NCBI RefSeq assembly: GCF_003384725.1
Contig: NZ_QNVV01000003.1
Coordinates: 248,001 to 312,000 of the forward strand
DNA length: 64,000 nt
Source: Chryseobacterium pennipullorum
GTDB taxonomy: Bacteria; Bacteroidota; Bacteroidia; Flavobacteriales; Weeksellaceae
Reading direction: 5' to 3'
Shown here: positions 34,514 through 42,626 of the stretch, piece by piece
How the letters are laid out: each line of letters begins with the position of its first letter
How positions within the stretch are numbered: the first letter of the stretch is position 1
The notes under the pieces: model-generated
What the model was told of the DNA's origin: nothing
The model's database searches: none
The model's input: only the letters and a program-made list of their open reading frames with translations
Position numbers and translations under genes: made by a program

Positions 34514-35646
34514 GAACGCTAAATATCTGTTTCCTGTTTTTTGTTTTGGCTGCTCTTGTTTCCTGCCGTACGGATGAAATCCTCATCCCTATGGAGGTCG
34601 AAGAGGGACTTACCCCAATAGAAAATACGGCCATCAAAGGATTTTATGTACTGAATGAAGGCAATATGGGAAGCAACAAATGCACCCTTGACTTTTTTGA
34701 TTATACCAAAGGGACCTACTACAGGAATATCTTTTCTGAGATCAATCCTGATGTTTTAAAAGAACTGGGAGACGTGGGAAATGATATCAAGATCTATGGC
34801 AGTAAACTGTATATCGTGGTCAATGTTTCCAATACCATTGAAGTTCTTGATGCAAAAACAGCCAAACATCTTAAGTCTATTTATCTACAGAACTGCAGAT
34901 ACATGACATTTAAAGATGGAAAAGCCTATGCCAGCAGCTATGCAGGCCCCGTAGATATCAACCCGTTAGCTCCTAAAGGGAAAGTAGCAGAGATAGATAC
35001 GGTATCACTGTCCATCAAACGCAATGTAACAGTGGGATACCAACCCGAAGAAATGGAAATTGTGGGTGATCAATTGTTTGTTGCCAATTCCGGAGGATAT
35101 ATGGTTCCGAACTATGACCGAACCGTTTCTGTCATAGACCTCAATAGTTTTACAGAAAAGAAAAAGATTGACGTCGCGATTAATCTGCATCGTCTTAAAA
35201 AGGACAATTACGGAGATCTGTATGTGAGCTCAAGAGGTGATTACTATGACGTTCCTTCCAATCTGTATCTGGTAGATGCCGCAACAGGGGTTATCAAAAA
35301 GGATTTTCATCTGGCAGTCAGTGAAATGACCATTGTAAATGATAAGTTGTATTACTACGGAAACGAATTCAATTATAATACCCATTCCTATGTAAAAACA
35401 TTTGGAATCATAGATGTGAAGACTGAGCAGATCATTTCCAACAAAATTGTGGACAAGGAGTATGAATCCATTATTAAAACCCCCTACGGGATTGCCGTAA
35501 ATCCTATTACCGAAGACATTTATATTACAGATGCCAGAAACTATGTATCGATGGGGTTTGTATACTGCTTCGATAAAAACGGGCACTTTAAATGGAAAAC
35601 CGAAGGCGGAAACATTCCTGCCCATTTTGCTTTTTTATACAAATAA
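34510..35646 (+). CDS. btuG: BtuG-like surface lipoprotein (DUF5074/YncE beta-propeller)
   Basis: The 378-aa lipoprotein (lipobox LVSC) folds as a seven-bladed propeller judging from repeated blade units such as GFYVLNEGNMGSNKCTLDFFD, GSKLYIVVNVSNTIEVLD and GDQLFVANSGG. In Bacteroides, BtuG proteins of this class sit over BtuB as a lid and bind B12 very tightly. The ATGA overlap with the receptor gene supports a joint complex here. Confidence 0.85.
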   Translation: MRTLNICFLFFVLAALVSCRTDEILIPMEVEEGLTPIENTAIKGFYVLNEGNMGSNKCTLDFFDYTKGTYYRNIFSEINPDVLKELGDVGNDIKIYGSKLYIVVNVSNTIEVLDAKTAKHLKSIYLQNCRYMTFKDGKAYASSYAGPVDINPLAPKGKVAEIDTVSLSIKRNVTVGYQPEEMEIVGDQLFVANSGGYMVPNYDRTVSVIDLNSFTEKKKIDVAINLHRLKKDNYGDLYVSSRGDYYDVPSNLYLVDAATGVIKKDFHLAVSEMTIVNDKLYYYGNEFNYNTHSYVKTFGIIDVKTEQIISNKIVDKEYESIIKTPYGIAVNPITEDIYITDARNYVSMGFVYCFDKNGHFKWKTEGGNIPAHFAFLYK

Positions 35647-35659
35647 CAAAACTGATCAT

Positions 35660-36874
35660 ATGAATAGAAAATCGATCAATTATTTAACGACCGGGCTTGT
35701 ATCACTTCTGTTCGCAGGAATGATAGCCTCATGTACGCATGATGACGATTCCCCCGCCGAGGTGACGGAACCTCCTTTTAAAGGATTGGATGAATCTTAT
35801 ACTATCGAACGCTTCCGGGTGCTGAGTATTCCCACCAATACTTCCGGGGCTGTTTCATGGAGCATTAACGATTCTATCATCTCCCAAAGTGGCGAACTGG
35901 AATTTATAAGCACCAAGGCTGCTACATATCCGCTGACATTGAAGATCGGAAGTAAGGGCAATGATAAAGTGTATCATTCAAAAATTGTAGTCACCAAAGA
36001 AACCGGAACATTGAGTAAATATATTGCCAAAGTCTTTGACTTTCGGCCGGCAGTTGGGCAGTTCATGAACGAAATCCCTGAATATGATCAGGGAAATACT
36101 GCGGCAGAAATGCTTCAGAAAGCAAACGGCTCCCTGGTGGGTTCCAATTCTACAATGTTAAGCCTTGGTGGCTTCGGAGGCTATGTGGTATTTGGTTTTG
36201 ACCACACCATTCCCAATTTTGACGGACGGGACTTTAAGATCCTTGGAAATGCTTTTTTTGGAAATGCTGCCAATGATCCCCGGTCAGGAAACTGCGAGCC
36301 AGGTATTATTATGGTTGCCTACGACAGGAACAAAAACGGAAAGCCTGATGATAACGAGTGGTATGAGATTGCAGGAAGTGAATACTTTAAAAATACGACC
36401 GTAAAGAATTACAGTATCACTTACTTTAAACCTAATGAAAATAAAGCTCCCGTACCCGGAACTGAAAACTGGCAGACGGATATAGAGTATATCAGGTGGC
36501 AGGATAATCTGGGGAATACCGGATTCAAAACAAAAAATACCTTCCATTCGCAAAGCTATTATCCGTTATGGTTCTCGGATGCCTCTTATGGCTTTACCGG
36601 AACCAGGCTGAAAGATAATTTTTATGATCAGAGCGGAACAGGAACCTATTGGGTAGGTAAATCGTACGAATTCGGATATGCCGATAATGCACCCAATAAT
36701 GATGAAGCCTCCAATATTGATATTTCCTGGGCAGTGGATCAAAACGGAAAATATGTAAAGCTTCCGGGGATTGACTTTGTGAAGGTATACACAGGAATCA
36801 ATCAGGAAGCAGGATGGCTGGGTGAAGTTTCTACAGAAGTTGCAGGAGCGTATGATTTACATTTTAAGAAATAA
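35660..36874 (+). CDS. PKD-like surface lipoprotein of the B12 operon
   Basis: The ATG at 35660 gives a 404-aa lipoprotein (lipobox IASC); the frame reaching 35531 only reads through the previous gene. An N-terminal Ig/PKD-like domain (about 35-130) is followed by a domain with SLGGFGGYVVFGFDHTI, a calcium-type DRNKNGKPDDNEWYEIAGSEY loop and YADNAPNNDEASNIDISWA. Similar proteins accompany BtuB/BtuG genes in Bacteroidota. It is probably a cobamide-binding or receptor-associated surface protein, by context. Confidence 0.75.
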   Translation: MNRKSINYLTTGLVSLLFAGMIASCTHDDDSPAEVTEPPFKGLDESYTIERFRVLSIPTNTSGAVSWSINDSIISQSGELEFISTKAATYPLTLKIGSKGNDKVYHSKIVVTKETGTLSKYIAKVFDFRPAVGQFMNEIPEYDQGNTAAEMLQKANGSLVGSNSTMLSLGGFGGYVVFGFDHTIPNFDGRDFKILGNAFFGNAANDPRSGNCEPGIIMVAYDRNKNGKPDDNEWYEIAGSEYFKNTTVKNYSITYFKPNENKAPVPGTENWQTDIEYIRWQDNLGNTGFKTKNTFHSQSYYPLWFSDASYGFTGTRLKDNFYDQSGTGTYWVGKSYEFGYADNAPNNDEASNIDISWAVDQNGKYVKLPGIDFVKVYTGINQEAGWLGEVSTEVAGAYDLHFKK

Positions 36875-36901
36875 TCAACTGAAATATTTAATTAATAGAA
36901 A

Positions 36902-39178
36902 ATGAAAAAGTTTTATCTTTTTAACATGCTTTTTCTGTTTGCATTGTTCACCAATGCCCAGATAAAAGTACAGGGTGTGCCCCGAAATGATCTTTCCGGG
37001 AATACACAGCTCAACACCTCCAATACGACCACAACAATCAGTTTTTCTGATATCCAGTATTGGGTAGGAACAGGTTCCAATCAGGCAGCATTCGTTGTTC
37101 AGTGGAATGATAGTAAAAATCCTGATGCTCTCGTTTGGGGATTCAGATGGAATGGAAATGCGACGGGTGAAGACATGATGAAGGCCATTGCAAAAGCAGA
37201 TCACCGATTTTTTACCCTGCTGTATCAGGGCACTCAGTTCGGAACAGCCATCGGTGGGATGGGGTTTGACCTGAACGGCCAGAATTCCAATGCTTTAATC
37301 AAAAGCGGTAATACAACGTATCCGCTGTATCCCGTTGATGGAATTGTAAACACGGCACAGTATGATTTTGACGATTATACTGCCCAGGATACAAATGACC
37401 ACTGGAAGTCCGGATGGTACAATGGTTTCTGGTCCTATTGGGTGAAAGATCCTACAGATGCTGACTTCGGGTTTTCAGGAGTTGGTGCTACTTCCAGAGT
37501 CCTTCAGAATGGCTCATGGGATGTTTGGAACTATAGTCCGATGTCCGGGTCCTTTCCGATTTCTTCCACACTTACACCGGTGTCACCGTATGTAACTTCT
37601 ACCAACTTTACCAATGGATTTTTCATGGTGAATGAAGAGTGGTTCGGGCATACGAACGGCTCGGTAAATTTCATTGATGATAATGGACCGATCAGTTACC
37701 GTGTATACAGCAACGCAAATAACAACCATGCTTTCGGAGCAACCACCCAATACGGAACAATTTATGGTGACAAATTTTACTTTGTTTCCAAGCAGGCTGC
37801 TGACGGAGGAGATACACAATATACGCCGGGAGGAAGGCTGGTGGTAGCCAATGCAAAGACCATGAAGAAAATTGCGACATTTAATAATATCGGTGGGGGA
37901 GACGGAAGGTCATTCCTTGGGGTGAATCAGCACAAAGGCTACATCGGTGCATCTAATGGAATCTATCTTTTCAATATTGATAACATGCAGGTAGGTAACC
38001 TCATTGCAGGAACAGGCGGCGGAAGCCAGTATTCCGGACAAATCGGTAATATGATCCGTACCTCAAAATATGTATTTGCCGTAAAACAAACTGCGGGAAT
38101 TTTGGTAATTGACCCGGCCACCGATACCGTAGTGAGTACCATTGCCGGTGCTTTCAGTTCTATTACACAGGCAAAAGACGGAAGTGTGTGGGCTATTCAG
38201 AATCAGAAATTAGCCCTTATCAATCCTACGACTTTTGCAGTGCAGTATTATAACATTCCGAGTTCAACCTATGCAGATTCCTGGGGAGCATGGAATGCAG
38301 GAAGCTTTACAGCGAGTAATACAGAAAATACCCTATACTGGATCAAGGCCGGAAGCGGGTTTAATGCCGGAAATCAGATCGTTAAGTTTAATGTAACCAC
38401 TAAAGTATTTAATGAGGCTTTCATCACCCTTCCGGGGCAGACGGGAACCTATAAGCAAATTCCTTATGGAGCCGCCTTACGTGTAAATCCAGCTACGGGA
38501 AATCTTATTCTGAATACTACAGAAAGTGGATATGGAGCACATTATCAGAAAAACTGGATCCATACCTATAACGCAGGTGGAACCCTTATTAATACCAAAA
38601 CGCTGAATGATTATTATTGGTTTCCTGCTCTGGCTGTATTCCCGGATAATACAGCTCCAACGGTAAGCAATACCTTCCCGACACAGTTGACAGCGTCCGG
38701 AGTGACAACCATCGACCTTAAAACAATGGTTTCCGATGCGGACAGTTTTGGAGCTTCCATTGTAAAATCTGTGAAGTCTAACAGCAATCCTTCCGTGGTT
38801 TCTGCTGAAATTAATGCTGACGAAGAGTTGGTTCTTACTCCTATTGCATCAGGGGTTGCTGAGGTAGTGATCAGCTTCAACTCAAATGGTAAAGTAGTCG
38901 AAAAGGCACTTACTGTCAATAGTCTTGGTTCTACTTTAGCCACAGGTGAAGTGAAGAAGCTTGAATTTGGTATTTATCCGAACCCGGTTACTGATATTCT
39001 GTATATCAAAACGCCGGAGAAGATAGGCAGCATTATGATATATGATGCTTCTGGTAAATTGGTAAATAAACAGTTCACAAACGGACAGATCAATGTAAGT
39101 GCCCTTCCAAAAGGAATGTATATCCTGAAGGCAACAACAGATAAAGCAGTATATCAGCAAAAACTGATTAAAAAGTAA
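36902..39178 (+). CDS. T9SS-sorted BtuG-like propeller protein with extra N-terminal domain
   Basis: This 758-aa protein has a signal peptide (ending TNAQ) and an N-terminal domain (about 20-215) with FVVQWNDSKNPDALVWGFRWNG (part: WNDSKNPDALVWGFRW) that I cannot name. A DUF5074-type propeller follows (about 230-570), then an Ig-like linker and a T9SS type A sorting domain (YPNPVTDILYI to the end). It is the fourth gene of the riboswitch operon, 27 bp after the PKD lipoprotein. It looks like a BtuG relative exported by T9SS rather than as a lipoprotein. Confidence 0.82.
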   Translation: MKKFYLFNMLFLFALFTNAQIKVQGVPRNDLSGNTQLNTSNTTTTISFSDIQYWVGTGSNQAAFVVQWNDSKNPDALVWGFRWNGNATGEDMMKAIAKADHRFFTLLYQGTQFGTAIGGMGFDLNGQNSNALIKSGNTTYPLYPVDGIVNTAQYDFDDYTAQDTNDHWKSGWYNGFWSYWVKDPTDADFGFSGVGATSRVLQNGSWDVWNYSPMSGSFPISSTLTPVSPYVTSTNFTNGFFMVNEEWFGHTNGSVNFIDDNGPISYRVYSNANNNHAFGATTQYGTIYGDKFYFVSKQAADGGDTQYTPGGRLVVANAKTMKKIATFNNIGGGDGRSFLGVNQHKGYIGASNGIYLFNIDNMQVGNLIAGTGGGSQYSGQIGNMIRTSKYVFAVKQTAGILVIDPATDTVVSTIAGAFSSITQAKDGSVWAIQNQKLALINPTTFAVQYYNIPSSTYADSWGAWNAGSFTASNTENTLYWIKAGSGFNAGNQIVKFNVTTKVFNEAFITLPGQTGTYKQIPYGAALRVNPATGNLILNTTESGYGAHYQKNWIHTYNAGGTLINTKTLNDYYWFPALAVFPDNTAPTVSNTFPTQLTASGVTTIDLKTMVSDADSFGASIVKSVKSNSNPSVVSAEINADEELVLTPIASGVAEVVISFNSNGKVVEKALTVNSLGSTLATGEVKKLEFGIYPNPVTDILYIKTPEKIGSIMIYDASGKLVNKQFTNGQINVSALPKGMYILKATTDKAVYQQKLIKK

Positions 39179-39207
39179 ATTCAGTATTGCTGTTTTTGTC
39201 TCATCTT

Positions 39208-39238
39208 ATCCCGGCCATCTATTGGCCGGGATTTTTTT
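39208..39238 (+). terminator. Terminator of the B12 operon
   Basis: A stem ATCCCGGCCA/TGGCCGGGAT is followed by seven T, 30 bp after the last gene of the operon. Confidence 0.88.
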
Positions 39239-39351
39239 AAATCCGGATCAGATAAATTCTGCGTAAGAAGACCGTAGATCATGATCGTATTACCTGCTTT
39301 TGAAAACATAAAACAGTTGCAGAAGACCTTCCTGTACAGCAGGGATAAAAT

Positions 39352-39383
39352 AAAACCGGCAGGCCCAAAGGCCTGCCGGTTTT
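39352..39383 (-). terminator. Terminator after the 39401-40189 gene
   Basis: A strong GC stem (AAAACCGGCAGGCC and its complement, short loop) lies 18 bp downstream of the minus-strand gene, with A and T runs on both sides so it may act both ways. Confidence 0.8.
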
Positions 39384-39400
39384 GTTGCATTACTTATTTT

Positions 39401-40189
39401 TTATTTAATCATGATTTTTCGGGAATACGTTTTTCCTTCTTTTGTTGTAATATTCATGATGTACATCCCCTGAGGCTGCTGGGTTCCAAAGGTATTGGAT
39501 GTAAGCTTCGTACGGTAAACTTCCTTACCTGAAGTATTGGTAAGCGTAACTTCAGCACCGTCCACAGGAATATTCTTATCCAGGGTAATCTGTCCGTCTT
39601 TGCTGTGGGCCATAAAACTGATGAATGGATCTTTATACTGGTAAGCATAATATACTCTCAGTTCCCCACCCAGATTCAGCACACCGGAATTGACGTTGAT
39701 CTTTACACGGTCGAAAGGGATATTCATCGTAAGTTCAATCTCTCCTTTGCTGGTGTCTGTACCGCCTAGCTGAAGGATCTTATTGGTCAGATTCTGATAG
39801 TCATTGTTCGAAACATCTCCATTGAATGTTTCAATAGATACACCTCCCAGCAGCTGAACCGTTAGCGGAGTCCCATTGGAGCCGATTCCGATAACAAGTT
39901 TATTGGTATTGGCCACAATATTGGAGGTGGGAAAGATTAAGGTCTGTTCAGTCCTTGCCAAAAGACCTACAGAAACCTGTAAGGTAGAATAGTCATCTTC
40001 ATTGCTACCCACAGCATTCATGGGATTCAATACGCCACAGGCAATACAGATACCATAGACCTGGCTGATCTGGCTGCTTGCATACGTTTTTACAATTTGA
40101 GCATTCGATAATGAGCTCATTAGGAACAGGAACAAAGCTGACACGGCCGCTTTAAGGGCACGCTGTCTCACTGATAAATTGGTTTTCAT
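39401..40189 (-). CDS. T9SS-sorted secreted protein (copy 1)
   Basis: This 262-aa protein has a long positively charged signal peptide (ending SNAQ) and a unique middle with GICIACGVLNPMNAVG, NEDDYSTLQVS and VIGIGSNGTPLTVQLLGG. A C-terminal type A sorting domain follows (GAEVTLTNTSGKEVY to SRKIMIK). The paralogue at 40398 has the same plan, including the two cysteines. The middle resembles a carbohydrate- or lectin-like beta-sandwich but I cannot name it. It probably ends up on the cell surface. Confidence 0.8.
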   Translation of the reverse strand: MKTNLSVRQRALKAAVSALFLFLMSSLSNAQIVKTYASSQISQVYGICIACGVLNPMNAVGSNEDDYSTLQVSVGLLARTEQTLIFPTSNIVANTNKLVIGIGSNGTPLTVQLLGGVSIETFNGDVSNNDYQNLTNKILQLGGTDTSKGEIELTMNIPFDRVKINVNSGVLNLGGELRVYYAYQYKDPFISFMAHSKDGQITLDKNIPVDGAEVTLTNTSGKEVYRTKLTSNTFGTQQPQGMYIMNITTKEGKTYSRKIMIK

Positions 40190-40352
40190 ATGTGAAATTT
40201 TAAGGTTTCTAGTTTTATGTAAATTTACATATAATATGATTATGTTGGTAAATTTATTTCAATTATTAGTGATATGAGTAAGATTGTATTATATAAATGA
40301 TAAGTTTTAACTTTTAGTTAATATAAAAAGTAATGATCACTTCTTTAGAAAC

Positions 40353-40385
40353 AAAAAAGCCGGCAGATTTCAAATCTGCCGGCTT
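40353..40385 (-). terminator. Terminator after the 40398-41171 gene
   Basis: A stem AAGCCGGCAGATTT with its complement and a one-base centre is followed on the minus strand by a T run, 12 bp after the gene. Confidence 0.85.
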
Positions 40386-40397
40386 CGGAGGTATCAT

Positions 40398-41171
40398 TTA
40401 TTTAACAATAATTTTTTTTGAATACATTTTTCCTTCTTTCGTCTGAACCGTGATCATGTAAATGCCTTCGGGCTGCTTGGCGTCGAAAGTCTTTGATCTC
40501 AACGTAGAACGGTAAACTTCTTTGCCTGATGTATTGGTAAGAGCCACTTCAGCCCCTTCCAAAGGAATATTGGCCTCAAGAGTCACCTGTCCGTCCTGGC
40601 TGTGAGCTTTTAAAGTAATCAGGGGATCCTGATAGGCGTAATAAATACGGAATCCGCCGCCAAGGCTCAGCACCCCGCCAGTCAGTCCTATCCTAATACC
40701 GTCATATGGTTTTTCCGGTTTAAATTCTACAGTTCCGCGGTTGGGAGTAGCGCCCAGTTTCAGAAGACTTACATCCACTGTTCGGCGGTCATTGTTGGAA
40801 GAACCACCATTCATTGTTTCAAGGGTGACACCGCTTAACAATTGTACAGACAGAGGAATGTTATCCGTTCCAATCCCCACGACCAGTCTGGTATCAGATC
40901 TCAGATCCGGAAAAGTAAGTGTTTGTTGAATTCCTCCCAGGAGTACGGTTCCAAGAACCAGGGTAGAATAATCATCTTCATTGTCTCCGATTGCATTCTG
41001 AGGATTATCGACACGACAGCCAAGGCAGGCTACCCCAAAGACTCCGGAATTTTGAGCATGCGCATAAATTCTGCTCTGCGCAAATAATAAAGTGTTCCCT
41101 GAAATCAATAAAAAGGCGATTACAGCTTTTCGGAATGAAAGCGGAGTTCTCGAGAGTAAATTAAATTTCAT
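40398..41171 (-). CDS. T9SS-sorted secreted protein (copy 2)
   Basis: The ATG at 41171 gives 257 aa with a signal peptide ending LLFAQ; the frame from 41210 starts upstream inside the promoter region. The protein shares the plan of its neighbour: VFGVACLGCRVDNPQNAIG, NEDDYSTLVLG, VVGIGTDNIPLSVQLLSG, then a sorting domain (GAEVALTNTSGKEVY to SKKIIVK). The two genes are separate units, each with its own terminator, and arose by tandem duplication. Function unknown. Confidence 0.8.
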   Translation of the reverse strand: MKFNLLSRTPLSFRKAVIAFLLISGNTLLFAQSRIYAHAQNSGVFGVACLGCRVDNPQNAIGDNEDDYSTLVLGTVLLGGIQQTLTFPDLRSDTRLVVGIGTDNIPLSVQLLSGVTLETMNGGSSNNDRRTVDVSLLKLGATPNRGTVEFKPEKPYDGIRIGLTGGVLSLGGGFRIYYAYQDPLITLKAHSQDGQVTLEANIPLEGAEVALTNTSGKEVYRSTLRSKTFDAKQPEGIYMITVQTKEGKMYSKKIIVK

Positions 41172-41197
41172 GTTATTAATGTTTAAATAGTTTTCAC

Positions 41198-41205
41198 CAA
41201 ATTTA
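41198..41205 (-). promoter_or_regulatory. -7 element upstream of the T9SS protein gene
   Basis: On the minus strand this reads TAAATTTG, 26 bp before the ATG at 41171. No -33 TTG at normal spacing is visible. The remaining gap up to 41586 holds no gene or structure that I can support. Confidence 0.45.
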
Positions 41206-41586
41206 AGCATTAATGGTAAAAGGAGAAAATAATATTTCTATTAGTAGTGATATTTTTATGAATACTGATCCATTTTCCCGGAGCAGTCGCAAAAGTTGAG
41301 GGGCCCTGCAAAAGCTTGCGTTAATGTGATATAAAAAATAATATTGGGATTGTACACCAATCACTGTTTGACTCCGTAGAAATAACAATCATCGAATGAG
41401 GAGATGATTTTCGATTTTAATATATAAGTAAAAATAATGGTAGATGGCCCAAATTTCCACAGATGTTTAAGTATATTTTTCAGCGGGCTTTTTTCTAATC
41501 GGCTTTCAGTCAATGTTGAATCCATGCGAGTTTGGAAATTGATCCCTGGAGTCTAAGTCCTCTGTTTCAACATATATAAACGCAAA

Positions 41587-41616
41587 AAAAAAGGACCTTA
41601 TAAAAAGTCCTTTTTT
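41587..41616 (-). terminator. Terminator after the tandem tRNA-Glu genes
   Basis: A stem AAAAAAGGAC/GTCCTTTTTT with a 10-nt loop lies directly behind the tRNA on the minus strand; its arm touches the encoded CCA end. Confidence 0.75.
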
Positions 41617-41690
41617 GGTAGCCCGTAGGGGAATCGAACCCCTCTTACCAGAATGAAAATCTGAGGTCCTAACCGATAGACGAACGGGCC
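41616..41690 (-). tRNA. tRNA-Glu (TTC)
   Basis: The minus strand folds as a full cloverleaf with acceptor GGCCCGT/ACGGGCT, T-arm GGTTCGATTCC and anticodon loop TTTTCAT (anticodon TTC). The 3' CCA is encoded. The 72-nt body is identical to the next copy. Confidence 0.95.
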
Positions 41691-41756
41691 CTCTATCTTC
41701 CACTACCGAAGTAATGTGTTAGTTTTTGTTTTTATAAGTATCAACTCTTAACTTTG

Positions 41757-41828
41757 TAGCCCGTAGGGGAATCGAACCCCTCTTACCAGAATGAAAATCT
41801 GAGGTCCTAACCGATAGACGAACGGGCC
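41757..41828 (-). tRNA. tRNA-Glu (TTC), second identical copy
   Basis: It is identical in all 72 bases to the tRNA at 41619-41690, but the following bases are CAA rather than CCA. It begins 10 bp after the rpsT stop on the same strand and has no promoter of its own that I can see, so it is probably co-transcribed with rpsT. Confidence 0.95.
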
Positions 41829-41838
41829 TACTATAGTA

Positions 41839-42093
41839 TTACGCTAATTTATTAACGTGTTTTGTCAATTTGCTTTTCAAGTTAGCCGCTTTGTTTTTGT
41901 GGATAATATTTTTCTTAGCTAATTTATCCAATAAAGCGATAACTTTTGGCAGTTGCTCTGTCGCAGCAGCTTTGTTTTCCTCATTTCTTAAGGCTTTCAA
42001 TGCTGTTCTAGCAGTCTTGTGATAATATCTATTACGAAGTCTTCTAGTTTCGTTTTGTCTAATTCTCTTTAGTGCTGATTTATGATTTGCCAT
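41839..42093 (-). CDS. rpsT: 30S ribosomal protein S20
   Basis: The ATG at 42093 gives the typical 84-aa protein ([20 protein letters not shown] start, Lys/Arg/Ala-rich three-helix bundle); an upstream start at 42114 falls in the -7 element. S20 binds 16S rRNA early in small-subunit assembly. A good promoter lies just upstream, and two tRNA-Glu genes follow on the same transcript. Confidence 0.96.
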   Translation of the reverse strand: MANHKSALKRIRQNETRRLRNRYYHKTARTALKALRNEENKAAATEQLPKVIALLDKLAKKNIIHKNKAANLKSKLTKHVNKLA

Positions 42094-42111
42094 ATCGTTC
42101 AAATGTGAGTG

Positions 42112-42142
42112 CAAAATTATAAACTTTTTTTTAAACTACCAA
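42112..42142 (-). promoter_or_regulatory. Promoter of rpsT and the tandem tRNA-Glu genes (TTG-N20-TAATTTTG)
   Basis: On the minus strand, TTG at 42142-42140 and TAATTTTG at 42119-42112 are 20 bp apart. The start codon follows 18 bp downstream. Confidence 0.7.
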
Positions 42143-42160
42143 ATTAAATTTTAAAAAATT

Positions 42161-42481
42161 TTAAATTTCTTCTGACAGGTATTTTCTAAGTTTATCTATT
42201 GCTTGTTCTATTTTTTTATTTTCCTGTTCTTTCTCTATTTTTTTGATTGTGTTTCCCAACATAATCATCGCATTGTTCCATTCTCCAGTCGTATTGGTGA
42301 AAGTGAGTCCATCTATTGTTACTTCAAAAGCAACCCTCTCTCCAGTCCTGTAAAGCCTGAAACTTATCTTATCATCCCTGCCTGTAATCCCGTCTTCATT
42401 GATTTGTAAATCGTAACTTTTTGGGTTAGAGTGGATTTTCTTAAAGAGCAATTTCGCTTCTTGTATTTTTAAATCCGGCAT
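42161..42481 (-). CDS. Small conserved hypothetical protein
   Basis: This is a 106-aa soluble protein without signal peptide. It has a beta-rich middle (YDLQINEDGITGRDDKISFRLYRTG, part: FRLYRTGERVAFEVTIDG) and a charged C-terminal coiled coil (KKIEKEQENKKIEQAIDKL). I do not recognise the family. It lies 14 bp behind the third tRNA-Glu on the same strand and may be read from the tRNA promoter. Confidence 0.6.
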   Translation of the reverse strand: MPDLKIQEAKLLFKKIHSNPKSYDLQINEDGITGRDDKISFRLYRTGERVAFEVTIDGLTFTNTTGEWNNAMIMLGNTIKKIEKEQENKKIEQAIDKLRKYLSEEI

Positions 42482-42492
42482 GATATCAAATT

Positions 42493-42567
42493 TGGTAGCC
42501 TATAGGGGAATCGAACCCCTGTTGCAAGAATGAAAATCTTGAGTCCTAACCACTAGACGAATAGGCC
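42493..42567 (-). tRNA. tRNA-Glu (TTC), third copy with a different body
   Basis: The cloverleaf has acceptor GGCCTAT/ATAGGCT, anticodon stem CAAGA/TCTTG and loop TTTTCAT (anticodon TTC), with encoded CCA. It differs from the two tandem copies in acceptor and anticodon stems with matching changes on both sides. Confidence 0.95.
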
Positions 42568-42581
42568 AAATTTTGAGGTTG

Positions 42582-42611
42582 CAAAAGTAATAATTAACTT
42601 TTAAACTTCAA
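42582..42611 (-). promoter_or_regulatory. Promoter of the third tRNA-Glu (TTG-N19-TACTTTTG)
   Basis: On the minus strand, TTG at 42611-42609 and TACTTTTG at 42589-42582 are 19 bp apart and 14 bp before the tRNA 5' end, a clean match to the Bacteroidota consensus. Confidence 0.78.
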
Positions 42612-42626
42612 AATTATTTTTTTAAA

